Positions 36,385 to 45,268 of a stretch of DNA of 64,000 bases are shown piece by piece (within the stretch, counting starts at the first letter, position 1; each line of letters begins with the position of its first letter). Source of the DNA: PALSA-612 sp963773055 (GTDB taxonomy: Bacteria; Actinomycetota; Thermoleophilia; Gaiellales; Gaiellaceae); assembly GCA_963773055.1 (NCBI GenBank), contig CAVYZL010000006.1, positions 1,860,001-1,924,000 of the forward strand, given 5' to 3'. The notes below the pieces were generated by a model. That model did no database searches. It was not told the DNA's origin and saw only the letters and a list, made by a program, of their open reading frames with translations. Both the position numbers and the translations under genes were made by a program.

Positions 36385-38341
36385 CACCGTCTTCCACTTG
36401 CGCGCGGTGGACACCGCGGCCGGGCCGCTCGCGCTCGTCACGATCGACAACGGCGAGGACTGGACCAAGCCGCCTTCGCTCGGCCGGTCCGCGTTCGCGT
36501 CTGCCGAGCGACTGCTCCCCGAGCTCGAGGGCGGCGACTGGATCGCCGTGGTCTTCACTGGCAAGCCGTTCTGGTTCTGCGCCGGCGCCGACATCGACGA
36601 GTTCCCCGCGATCTCGCGGGAGATCGCGGCCGAGGGCAGCCGGGCCGGCCACGTGCTCTTTGCGCGGATTGCCGGGCTGCCGTTTCCCACCGTCGCCGCG
36701 ATCAACGGGGCCTGCCTCGGCGGCGGGCTCGAGCTCGCGCTCCACTGCACGGCCCGCACGGTCGCTAGCACCGTGCGTCATCTCGGCTTCCCGGAGGTGT
36801 TCCTCGGCCTCTTTCCCGCGTGGGCTGGAACCCAGGTGACACCGCAGCTGATCGGCCCGCAGGCGGCGGTTCAGCTGATCGTCGAGAACCCGCTGCGCCA
36901 GAACCGCCTGCTGCGGGCGAAGGATGCGGTAGAGCTCGGCCTCGCCGACCGCGTGCTCGAGCCTGTCGAGCTCGTCGACGAGTCGATCGCGTTCGCGCTT
37001 GAGCTCGTCGGCCGGCCGCTCGAGCGAGCTGAGCCCGACTGGTCGGAGCTCGAGACGATCATGCGCCGAGCCCGGAACGACGTCGAGGACGCCGTCCACG
37101 GCGCGACTCCCGCGCCGTACACCGCGCTCGACCTGATCGAGGGCGCGGCCACGTGGAGCGCCGAGGAGGGCCACCGGCGAGAGGAGCAGGCGATCGCCGA
37201 GCTGCTGCCGGGAAATCAGGCGCAGGCGTCGATCTACGCCTTCGGCCTTGTCGAGCGGCGCGCAAAACGCCGGCCCGAGCTCGGCGCCGAGCCGCGGCCG
37301 GTGCGCAAGGTCGGCATCGTCGGGGCGGGATTGATGGCAGCGCAGCTGGGCGCATTGTTCGTCCGCAGGCTCGAGGTGCCGGTCGTCTTCCGCGACCTCG
37401 ATCAGGAGATCGTCGACGGCGCCCTCGCGTCTATCCGATCCGAGCTCGAGAGCGCTGCAGCGCGCGGGCGCCTGACCGAGGACAAGGCGCGCTTCCTCGC
37501 GTCGATCGCTTCCGGCTCGACAACGTACGACGGTTTCGGCGACTGCGACCTAGTGCTCGAGGCGGTCGTCGAGGAGCTGGCCGTCAAGCAGCAGGTGTTC
37601 TCGGAGCTTCGGGACGTGACGAAGACGGACTGCGTGCTCGCGACGAACACGTCGTCGCTCTCCGTCGAGGAGATAGGCGCCGGCGTCGGCATGCACTTCT
37701 TCAATCCCGTCGCACTGATGCCGCTCGTCGAGCTGATCAACACACCGGGGACGAGCGACGCCGACCTCGCGACCGCCGACGAGGTGACGCGCAAGCTCGG
37801 TAAGACGCCGGTGCCCGTGCGCGACGCGCCGGCGTTCGTCGTCAACCGGCTCCTGACGCGCATGACAGGCGTCGTAGTCGGCTCGCTCGAACGCGGCAAC
37901 TCGGTCGAGGAGGCCGATGCGGGGATCATGGCGCTCGGCCTGCCGATGGCGCCATCCGTGCTTCTCCAGATGGTCGGCCCGCGCGTCGCGAACCACGTGC
38001 TCGAGACGCTGAACGCGGCGTACCCCGATCGGTTCCCCCTCTCGCAGACGCTCGCGAACTACGCCGACGGTCGCGACGAGATCGCCGTCGCCGAGCACGA
38101 CCCGCGGACCGTCCAGGAGATCACGAACACCGCGCTCGAGGCGCTCGCCGACGAGTGCCGGCACATCCTCGACGACGGAGTCGTCGCGAGCGCCAAGGAC
38201 ATCGACACGTGCCTGCTGCTCGGCGCCGGCTTCCCGTTCTTCCTCGGCGGCATCACGAAGCATCTCGACCAGACGGGGATTTCGGAGCGGGTCGTCGGCC
38301 GTCCGCTCGCCGAGCTCGGCGGCGAGCGTGTTCACGCCTGA
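36377..38341 (+). CDS. Enoyl-CoA hydratase / 3-hydroxyacyl-CoA dehydrogenase (FadB/FadJ-like)
   Basis: A 654-residue fusion. The crotonase domain (1-200) has an oxyanion motif GACLGGGLELAL and catalytic glutamates in GLELA and FPEVFLG. The NAD-binding domain starts at about 312 (VGIVGAGLMAAQLGALF), with the catalytic His in MHFFNPVALMPLVEL. A C-terminal dehydrogenase domain (about 490-645) follows. It performs hydration and oxidation steps of beta-oxidation. It is shorter than E. coli FadB (about 729) but has the same order of domains. It is coupled to the thiolase. Confidence 0.94.
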   Translation: MPDTVFHLRAVDTAAGPLALVTIDNGEDWTKPPSLGRSAFASAERLLPELEGGDWIAVVFTGKPFWFCAGADIDEFPAISREIAAEGSRAGHVLFARIAGLPFPTVAAINGACLGGGLELALHCTARTVASTVRHLGFPEVFLGLFPAWAGTQVTPQLIGPQAAVQLIVENPLRQNRLLRAKDAVELGLADRVLEPVELVDESIAFALELVGRPLERAEPDWSELETIMRRARNDVEDAVHGATPAPYTALDLIEGAATWSAEEGHRREEQAIAELLPGNQAQASIYAFGLVERRAKRRPELGAEPRPVRKVGIVGAGLMAAQLGALFVRRLEVPVVFRDLDQEIVDGALASIRSELESAAARGRLTEDKARFLASIASGSTTYDGFGDCDLVLEAVVEELAVKQQVFSELRDVTKTDCVLATNTSSLSVEEIGAGVGMHFFNPVALMPLVELINTPGTSDADLATADEVTRKLGKTPVPVRDAPAFVVNRLLTRMTGVVVGSLERGNSVEEADAGIMALGLPMAPSVLLQMVGPRVANHVLETLNAAYPDRFPLSQTLANYADGRDEIAVAEHDPRTVQEITNTALEALADECRHILDDGVVASAKDIDTCLLLGAGFPFFLGGITKHLDQTGISERVVGRPLAELGGERVHA

Positions 38342-39068
38342 GGAGCGCGAGCGCGTCCGCGCGGCGCTCGTCAAGCGCGCACACGAGGATCCCCGCATCA
38401 CCGGCGCGGCGCTGACGGGCTCCGTCGTCCGCGGCGAGGAGGACCGCTGGTCGGACGTCGACCTCTTCCTCGGTGTCGACGACACGACGGACATCGACGA
38501 GGTCGTGCGGGACTGGACGGAGGCGGTCTACCGTGACGCAGGCGCGATCCACCACTTCGACGTGCGCGCCCCCGCCGGGCTGTACCGCGTGTTCCTGCTC
38601 GCGAGCGGGCTCCAGGTCGACGTCGCCTTCACGCCTGCCTCGTCGTTTGGCCCGGGTGGGCCGAGCTTCCAACCGCTGTTCGGCGACCCGGTCGAGCTCG
38701 ATCCCCCCGACCCGCCCCGCTTCGAGGATCTCGCCGGGCTCGCCTGGCTCGGCGTCCTCCACGCCCGCACGGCGATCGAGCGGGACAAACGCTGGGAGGC
38801 CGCGCACTGGGTTGCGGCGGTCAGGGATCAGACGCTCGCGCTCGCCTGCCTGCGCCTCGGCCTGCCGACGGCGTACGCGCGCGGAGTCGACCGGCTGCCG
38901 CCGGAGGTGACAGCGCCGCTCGAGAGCTCGTTCGCGTCCGGCATCGAGGACGTAGAGCTCCGCCGGGCGCTGGGGGCCGTCACCCGCTGCCTCGTCGACG
39001 AGATCCGACGCCATGACCCCGGCCTCGCGGAGCGCCTCGAGGCGCCTCTCCTCGAGGCCACGGGCTAG
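38328..39068 (+). CDS. Nucleotidyltransferase-domain protein
   Basis: A 246-residue protein of the minimal nucleotidyltransferase type. GAALTGSVVRGEEDRWSDVDLFL has the GSxxRG...SDxDL metal-binding signature. A third Asp may lie in LQVDVAF. The rest is helical. Members include antibiotic-modifying enzymes and toxin-antitoxin antitoxins, so the substrate cannot be inferred. GTG 38328 overlaps the 3' end of fadB by 14 bases; ribosomal reinitiation is likely. Confidence 0.8.
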   Translation: MFTPEERERVRAALVKRAHEDPRITGAALTGSVVRGEEDRWSDVDLFLGVDDTTDIDEVVRDWTEAVYRDAGAIHHFDVRAPAGLYRVFLLASGLQVDVAFTPASSFGPGGPSFQPLFGDPVELDPPDPPRFEDLAGLAWLGVLHARTAIERDKRWEAAHWVAAVRDQTLALACLRLGLPTAYARGVDRLPPEVTAPLESSFASGIEDVELRRALGAVTRCLVDEIRRHDPGLAERLEAPLLEATG

Positions 39069-39077
39069 GCTCCGCCG

Positions 39078-39659
39078 ATGGCCCGAGACGACTGGAGAGT
39101 CTGCGTCGAGCTCGAGGACGCGCACACGTTCCTCGATCGCATCGGCCTCGACATCAGCGCCGAGGCAAAGGATCTCGCACGCGAGCTCACCGAGCGGCGG
39201 CTGCCGGTCTCGCGCGACGACGACACGGTGTTCGTCTATGCCTCCACCGGCCGCGAGGCCGAGCAGGCACGGAGGGTCGTCGAAGCGGAGCTCGGTGACC
39301 TCGGCCTCCAGCCGCGGGTGCTCCGCGTCGAACACTGGCTCACCGACGAGGACCGCTGGGACGACGAGCCCGAGGCGCCCGACGTCGAGGAGGAGCTCGC
39401 TGGCCGCGGTTACGCACCCTGGGAGGTCCGCGTCGAGTGTGCGTCGCACGACGAAGCCGACCACCTGGCGGACTCGCTCGAGACGGAGGGCTACCAGGTC
39501 GAGCGGCGCTGGACCTACCTCGTCGTCGGCGTCGCGACGCGCGAGGAGGCGGAGGCGCTCGCAGCCCGCGTCCACGGCGAGGTCGAGGCCGGAGGCGAGC
39601 TCGTCTGGGAGGTCATGCCCCAAAATCCCTTCGCCGTCTTCGGCGGACTAGGCGGCTAG
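39078..39659 (+). CDS. Conserved hypothetical protein with duplicated alpha-beta units
   Basis: A 193-residue acidic, soluble protein. Two regions look like related alpha/beta units. The first is EDAHTFLDRIGLDIS with VFVYASTGREAEQARRVVEAEL; the second is VECASHDEADHLADSLETEGY with VVGVATREEAEALAARVHGE. They resemble ferredoxin-like or ACT-like folds. There is no catalytic motif and I cannot name the family. It lies 9 bases after the nucleotidyltransferase gene, so probably is in the same operon. Confidence 0.65.
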   Translation: MARDDWRVCVELEDAHTFLDRIGLDISAEAKDLARELTERRLPVSRDDDTVFVYASTGREAEQARRVVEAELGDLGLQPRVLRVEHWLTDEDRWDDEPEAPDVEEELAGRGYAPWEVRVECASHDEADHLADSLETEGYQVERRWTYLVVGVATREEAEALAARVHGEVEAGGELVWEVMPQNPFAVFGGLGG

Positions 39660-39720
39660 CCACAGCCGACCAAACAAGTCGAAGTCTTTGGGGAAGCATC
39701 GAGACAGAATTGCCACACCC

Positions 39721-39735
39721 CAGTGCCAGGCACTG
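39721..39735. repeat. Small palindromic element in an intergenic gap
   Basis: CAGTGCC-A-GGCACTG is a perfect 7-bp inverted repeat, followed by GTGTGCC. It lies in the 149-base gap between convergent stops at 39659 and 39809. The gap holds no gene. Given its position it may act as a weak terminator or be a dispersed REP-like repeat. Confidence 0.45.
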
Positions 39736-39808
39736 ACGTGTGCCAAATGTGTGACTTTCGCCGACCAGGGTCTTCGGCCTCGGCGCCACTTGACCGATTC
39801 TGGAGGAC

Positions 39809-42673
39809 CTACCGGGCGTAGCCGCGGGCGCGGTACTTCTCGTTGAGCTGACCGGCGAGCGCCACCGGGTAGGTGATCCGCTTCGGATCGCCGTCCGAGA
39901 CGTAGCGCGCGTCTGGATCCGTCTGCAGCCGGCGGAGCCAGTCGGACGAGCCGTTGAGGAGTGTGCCGGGGTCGCTCCGGATCCGCGGGATGGCGCCGGG
40001 GTCGAACGACGAGGAGAACGGCGAGGGCGCAGGCTCCGCGCCCGCGAGAAACGCCGCGCGGAAGCGGTAGCGGTCCCCGTCCCACGAGCCCTCGAGCGCG
40101 AGCCCCGCGTCTTTCGGCTCGAGCCCGAACGGCAGGGCGATCGTGTCGATCGGCGCTCCCGGCAGAAGATCGTGGATGACGCGGCTCCCGCGGACGATCT
40201 CACGCTGGACGCCCGCGTCGTCAAGCTCGTCGAGCCGGGCGTGGCTGTACGTGTGGTTCGCGAGCTCGAATCCGTGAGCAGCGAGAACGCGGGCGAGCTG
40301 GGCGGCGCGCGGGTCGCCCCCGAACGGGTCCCGGTTCACGTACAGCGTCCCGGCGGGCCGGAACTCCGGATGCGCGCGGGCGAAGTCGATCATGATCCCG
40401 ACCGCAGAGCTCGGGTCGATCGAGCCGTTCGGCAGGAGAGCCGCCTGGCTCGTCGTCGAGTCATCGAACGTGAGCACGACGGGGGTCGTCCCCCGCGGGA
40501 CGTCGAAGTCGCCGCGGACGTATGCGGAGGCGGTGATCGGGCGGTAGTGGCCGCGGAGCAACCGCTGGAGCTCCGCGCGGAACTGGTCGGGCGTCAGGTC
40601 GTACTCGCTGCCCTCCGCGCTCAGGCGGTGGTACATGATCACGGGCACACCGCCGAGCTCATTCGGCTGCAGGCCGTCGGCCACGGGCGCGTCCGGTGAG
40701 ACCGACGGACGTAGGGCGGCGAGCCCCACCCCGCCCGTCACCGTCTTCCTCAGCCCCATGGTCGGAAGGGCGGCCGACGTGTCGAGCGCCCGTTTCGTGT
40801 ACGTCACGCGCGGGTCCCAGAGCAGGAACTCGTCGATGCCGTCGGCGTCAGCGGCGTCGATCTGCGCCTTGACCTCCTTCGGCCCGTAGTCGACGCCGAG
40901 CGAGAAGTCCTGGAGCCACGGGACGAGACGTGCGCCGGTGCCCCGTACTGCGCGCCGGAAATCGGCGAGCGATCGGCGCACGATCGCGAACGGCTGCGCA
41001 TTGGGATTCGCGACGCCGTACTCGTCCGGGCCCCAATGCGAGGGGTAGACCATCGGCGCCACGTAGTCCACCTCACGGGCTATCGACGGCACGTCCTGCG
41101 CGATCTCGTCGGGCCTGGTTGCCGCGATCCCGAACACCGACGCACCGAGGAACGTGCCGTGCTTGGCGAGCGCGGAGCGGGCGCGGGCGAGGAAGCCGGT
41201 GATCGCGGTCGACGGGTTGCCGGCGAGACCCGGGACGACCATCGTCGACATCGGCCCGTCCGGGCGGCGGACGTAGTCGTAGAGGATGTCGTCCACGCCG
41301 GCGCGGGCTGCTGCGGTGGCGATATCGACGTTGTACTTCCGGACGACGGGGCTCGAGAAGTTCGTGAAGCCTCCGTAGCCCGAGTACGCGGTGCCGTTCG
41401 GCGCCTGGATCACGAGCTGCTTCTTCCCGTGCGTCCACGCCCACTGGGCGAGGATCGGATCGCGGAAGGCGACGATGCGCCCGATCACACGCGCGCCGCG
41501 CGCGTGGAGGAGCGCGACGGCCGAGCGGAGGTCGAACAGCCCCTGCTCGGCGCTGATCCGCTGGGCCAGCGGGACCCCGGTCTCCCAGCCGATCTCCCCC
41601 AGCTCGTCCTTGAGGTCGAGCTCGACGGCATTGATCCGGTGCTGGGCGAGCAGACCGAGCACGCCCTCCCGAAGCCCGTCGTCGGCCCACGCGTCGGCCG
41701 AGACGTGCACCGCACGAACGGGATTTGCGGGCAGCCGTGGCGCCGTGCCGACCACAAGCCTGCTGTCGGTCGTGTTCCCCGCCGCGTCCTGCGCGAGCAG
41801 GATCACCGCGCGCCGCGGCACGTGTGCGAACGGCATCGAGAAACGACCGCTGGCGTCGACTACAGCCTTGCGGCCGTCGACCCTGAGGCTGGTCCCGGGC
41901 TCGACCGCTCCGACGACCGCGTACGGCGCGCCGCGCGCGGCGTCACGTGTCCCCTTCGTGACGCGGATCACCGGCGCCTTCGTGTCGACCGTGAATGTCC
42001 AGCTCGCAGAGCGCGCCCCCATTCCACCGCCCCGCGACACCTCCACCGTGTGCTCGCCGTCCGCGAGGCGGCCCGGCCGGTAGACGATCCGATCGCCGCG
42101 AGCTCTGACCCCGCCTGTCACCGCGCTGGCATCGAGCGTCCAGGCGGTCGAAGAGAGATCGTCCCTGCCGCCGGGCACCGAGAACGAGAGCCTCTTGACA
42201 TCGTCGGCGCCGAGCAGCGATGCCGTCGGCCCGGTCGCGTCGAGGTCGCCCGACCCGCCGCCGAAGAAGAAGAAAACGGCGAGGATGACAGCTGCCGCCA
42301 CCGCGCCGACGGCGATGATGCGACGGCGGAGGACCGGCTTCGGCCGAGGTCGTTCGGGACGGACCGGGGTCTTCCGGCCATCGATGTCCTCGTAGAGCAT
42401 GAGCACCGCCCGCGCCGCTGCGCGCACCTCCTCGGAGGCGCCGTTCTGAACGGTCGCCTCCGCGCGCGCGCGGACCTGGTCGAGGCCCGGAGGCGCCGGT
42501 GGGCCACCCGCCGAAGGATCGTCACGGAGCTGCTCCGCCTCGTCCGCAAGGGGAACGATCGCGCGAGCGAACGTCTCGAGATCGCCGTCGGCGCCGCTCG
42601 CGACCACGCGATCGGCCCAACGCCGGAGCTCGGCGAGCTGCTCCCGCGTGAGCGATGGAGCCCCGGCGGGCAT
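39809..42673 (-). CDS. Membrane-anchored glycosidase-like (DUF4015) / polysaccharide deacetylase fusion
   Basis: A 954-residue multidomain protein. It has a cytoplasmic helical N-terminus (1-105), an arginine-rich stop segment, and a transmembrane helix (about 125-147). Ig-like domains (about 165-330) and a putative glycosyl hydrolase TIM barrel of the DUF4015 type (about 350-650; VHVSADAW, IVAFRDP, WTHGKK) follow. A NodB polysaccharide deacetylase (about 690-950) ends it, with metal Asp in VLTFDDS and the HTYSH motif. It could cleave and de-N-acetylate an exopolysaccharide or the cell wall outside the membrane. Start ATG 42673. Confidence 0.88.
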   Translation of the reverse strand: MPAGAPSLTREQLAELRRWADRVVASGADGDLETFARAIVPLADEAEQLRDDPSAGGPPAPPGLDQVRARAEATVQNGASEEVRAAARAVLMLYEDIDGRKTPVRPERPRPKPVLRRRIIAVGAVAAAVILAVFFFFGGGSGDLDATGPTASLLGADDVKRLSFSVPGGRDDLSSTAWTLDASAVTGGVRARGDRIVYRPGRLADGEHTVEVSRGGGMGARSASWTFTVDTKAPVIRVTKGTRDAARGAPYAVVGAVEPGTSLRVDGRKAVVDASGRFSMPFAHVPRRAVILLAQDAAGNTTDSRLVVGTAPRLPANPVRAVHVSADAWADDGLREGVLGLLAQHRINAVELDLKDELGEIGWETGVPLAQRISAEQGLFDLRSAVALLHARGARVIGRIVAFRDPILAQWAWTHGKKQLVIQAPNGTAYSGYGGFTNFSSPVVRKYNVDIATAAARAGVDDILYDYVRRPDGPMSTMVVPGLAGNPSTAITGFLARARSALAKHGTFLGASVFGIAATRPDEIAQDVPSIAREVDYVAPMVYPSHWGPDEYGVANPNAQPFAIVRRSLADFRRAVRGTGARLVPWLQDFSLGVDYGPKEVKAQIDAADADGIDEFLLWDPRVTYTKRALDTSAALPTMGLRKTVTGGVGLAALRPSVSPDAPVADGLQPNELGGVPVIMYHRLSAEGSEYDLTPDQFRAELQRLLRGHYRPITASAYVRGDFDVPRGTTPVVLTFDDSTTSQAALLPNGSIDPSSAVGIMIDFARAHPEFRPAGTLYVNRDPFGGDPRAAQLARVLAAHGFELANHTYSHARLDELDDAGVQREIVRGSRVIHDLLPGAPIDTIALPFGLEPKDAGLALEGSWDGDRYRFRAAFLAGAEPAPSPFSSSFDPGAIPRIRSDPGTLLNGSSDWLRRLQTDPDARYVSDGDPKRITYPVALAGQLNEKYRARGYAR

Positions 42674-42800
42674 GCGGAAACGGTAGCGGCTCCGCAGACG
42701 AGCGCACCGTAGGCGAGTTCGGGTATCCTCCGTGTCGAAGCCCAGCGAGGTCCGTGGGCGAACCTTCTCGAAGCGCTGCAGCACCGCGAGTGCTGCACCC

Positions 42801-45242
42801 ATGCAGGAGATCTCAGACCAGAGCACGACAACCCCGGAGGTCGATGGCCTGCGACCGGACGCCGCAATCGCCGAGCGGTGGGCGGGCGAGCCCTTCCTCC
42901 ATCCCGACGAGGAGTCGTCGACCGCGCTCGCGCCGGGAACTGCGCGTCGACGCGCCCTCGACGACGCCCTCGCCGAGATCGCCCTCGGTCACGACGCGCC
43001 GACGTACGGGTGGCGCGTGCGCTACGCGCTCATGCTCGGCCTCGAGCGGATCCTCAGCGAGAAGCCGCCACATCTCGCCTCGGGCACCGAGCTACGCCGC
43101 CACCAGGTGGACGCGCTCGCCGGCATGCTCACCGCGCTGATCACCGCGAACCAGCGCGAAGCGGAGGAAGCGAACGGGTTCGAGGCCCTGGCGGACGACG
43201 AGGAGTACGAGGGCAGCTACAACGGGGACAACGGCGAGAACGGCCACGTAGACGTGGAGCTCGACGAGGAGATCGTCGCCGACATCGGCCCTGATCCGGG
43301 CGCCGTACGCCGCTATCGCTTTCGTCACCCGACGGCGTCCGGGAAGACGATCGCGGCCGCCGGCTTCGTGGAGGCTGCCCGTACGGCCGGCGTCCTCATC
43401 CTCACGCACCGGCGCCTGCTCGTCTCCCAGTTCATCCGGGAGCTGACGGCAGAGGGCTACGGGGACCGCCTGCTGCCCGAGATCCTCACCGGCTCGACGG
43501 CGCCGACGTCGAACCCGATCACGATCCAGACGTATGCGTGGTTCGCGCGGCACGCAAAAGACCTGAGCCGCACGGCGTACCACCTCGTGATCGCGGACGA
43601 GGCCCACACGGCGCTCGGGGAGAAGACCTCGGCCGCGATTCGAAGCTTCCCCGACCCGGTGTACGTGGGCATGACCGCGACGGAGCAACTGATCGCGAAG
43701 CAGGTGGCCGACGTCTTTCCGGCCTCCGTCGACGACCTCCCGCTCCAGGATGCAGCCCGTCGGGGCTTGATCGCGCCGCTGCGCTCGCTCCGCGTGCCGC
43801 CGGTCGCCGCCATCAACTCCGTGCCGATCGTCGGCGGCGACTTCGACGAGCGCGCTCTCGCGGCAGTGCTCGACCACAAAGCGCTCAACCAGGCCGCGGC
43901 GAGCCTCTATCGCAACCGCTTCGAGGACACGCCGGGCATCGTCTACGCGGCAGGCGTCGACCACGCGTACAACCTCGCGCAGGAGTTCCGCGCCGCCGGC
44001 CTGCTTGCGGAAGCGGTCTCCGGCAAGACACCGCCGGTGAAGCTCGCGGAGACGCTCGCCGCCTACGAGCGCGGCGAGATCAACGTTCTCATCAACGCCA
44101 TGCTGCTGGCTGAGGGCTGGAACTCCCCGCGTGCGACGGTCGTCATGCACCTCGCGCCGACGGCGAGCCGCCGTGTCTACCAGCAGCGGATCGGCCGCGT
44201 CATGCGCGTGCACGCACGCAAGGAGGCCGGCATCGTCGTCGACTTCGTGAACAAGGGCTCGACGCACACGGAGAAGGTGATCACCCTCCACTCCCTGCTC
44301 GACTCCGACTTCTACCGCGAGGGCGCGCGAGTCACGCCGGCGCCGCGCCGCCGCGTGCAGCGACGCGCGCGCAGGCGCCTGACGCCGGCGCCGTGGCTCG
44401 TGCCTGTGACACCGGACGTTCGCCGCCGTCTCTCGGTGATCGGGCGCGAGTGGCAACGCATCGACCCGAAGTACCTGGACGACGAGGAGCAGCTGTTCTG
44501 GGCGACGATGGCCGGCCGAGCGGTTCGCTTCGAGGAGCGCGCTGACCTCGTGCAGAAGTTCACCGACGGCCGTGCGGGGAACGAGGCGCTGGGCCAGTTC
44601 CTGTTCACATGTGCCGCCGAGAACCCCAACCGCCGGCTGAGGATGATGGCGCTGGCCGATCGCGTCTCGATGCGCGTCGACCGGGCGGCCTTCGACGACC
44701 TCGTGACGCTGATCGAGCGAGCGCCGCCGTGGGAGAAGGATCGGCTGGCGGGGTCCCGTCTGCTCCTGTACGCGATCGCGCAGGACAAGCCGGACGCACC
44801 TGACCAGATCCTCGCGCGCTGGACCTGGCGCCTTGCTCGCGCGACGCGCAAGGCGCAGGACCGCGCCGCAAGCGCCGAGTTCCCGGAGGCAAAGCGCCTG
44901 CTCGGTGCGCTCGCCAACTCGCGCGGCCATCGCCACGAGGAGAATGCCGCCCGACTCGTCGCCGCCGCGAAGGATCAGCCGATGCGCGTCGCCGCGGCCC
45001 TGCTCGCCTCTGCGGAGGGCTACACGCCGCGGGCGACGAAGCTTCTCGACGCCGCGCGCGAGGAGCTCGGAACCGTGCAGGAGGCGGCCGGCGCGCTCGC
45101 CGAGAACCTCCCCGAGCCAAAGCCGCCGCGCCGCTCCCGGCGTCGCCGGCGGCGGAAGAAGCGGGGACAGGGGACAGCAACGTCGGAGGCCGTGAAAGCC
45201 ACGGCTGCCGAGACGCCGCCGGTCGCCGAAGCCGCCGGATAA
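42801..45242 (+). CDS. SF2 DEAD/DEAH-box helicase with basic C-terminal tail
   Basis: An 813-residue ATPase. Motif I is HPTASGKTIAA, motif II IADEAHTAL, motif III GMTATE and motif VI QQRIGRVMRVH, as in type III restriction/UvrB-like SF2 helicases. Before motif I there is an acidic insertion rich in Glu, Asp and Gly (about 125-160). The long C-terminal region (about 560-770) is helical, and the end is a lysine/arginine-rich tail, possibly for nucleic-acid binding. Start ATG 42801; GTG 42732 is an alternative. Not near any methylase or defence gene. Its biological role is unknown. Confidence 0.88.
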   Translation: MQEISDQSTTTPEVDGLRPDAAIAERWAGEPFLHPDEESSTALAPGTARRRALDDALAEIALGHDAPTYGWRVRYALMLGLERILSEKPPHLASGTELRRHQVDALAGMLTALITANQREAEEANGFEALADDEEYEGSYNGDNGENGHVDVELDEEIVADIGPDPGAVRRYRFRHPTASGKTIAAAGFVEAARTAGVLILTHRRLLVSQFIRELTAEGYGDRLLPEILTGSTAPTSNPITIQTYAWFARHAKDLSRTAYHLVIADEAHTALGEKTSAAIRSFPDPVYVGMTATEQLIAKQVADVFPASVDDLPLQDAARRGLIAPLRSLRVPPVAAINSVPIVGGDFDERALAAVLDHKALNQAAASLYRNRFEDTPGIVYAAGVDHAYNLAQEFRAAGLLAEAVSGKTPPVKLAETLAAYERGEINVLINAMLLAEGWNSPRATVVMHLAPTASRRVYQQRIGRVMRVHARKEAGIVVDFVNKGSTHTEKVITLHSLLDSDFYREGARVTPAPRRRVQRRARRRLTPAPWLVPVTPDVRRRLSVIGREWQRIDPKYLDDEEQLFWATMAGRAVRFEERADLVQKFTDGRAGNEALGQFLFTCAAENPNRRLRMMALADRVSMRVDRAAFDDLVTLIERAPPWEKDRLAGSRLLLYAIAQDKPDAPDQILARWTWRLARATRKAQDRAASAEFPEAKRLLGALANSRGHRHEENAARLVAAAKDQPMRVAAALLASAEGYTPRATKLLDAAREELGTVQEAAGALAENLPEPKPPRRSRRRRRRKKRGQGTATSEAVKATAAETPPVAEAAG

Positions 45243-45268
45243 CCCGGCCGCTACGCTGATTCGCGGGG

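Noticed and set aside
43092..44936. 614-codon minus-strand frame opposite the helicase
   Set aside because: Arginine/alanine-rich antisense frame without motifs; the helicase motifs are on the + strand.
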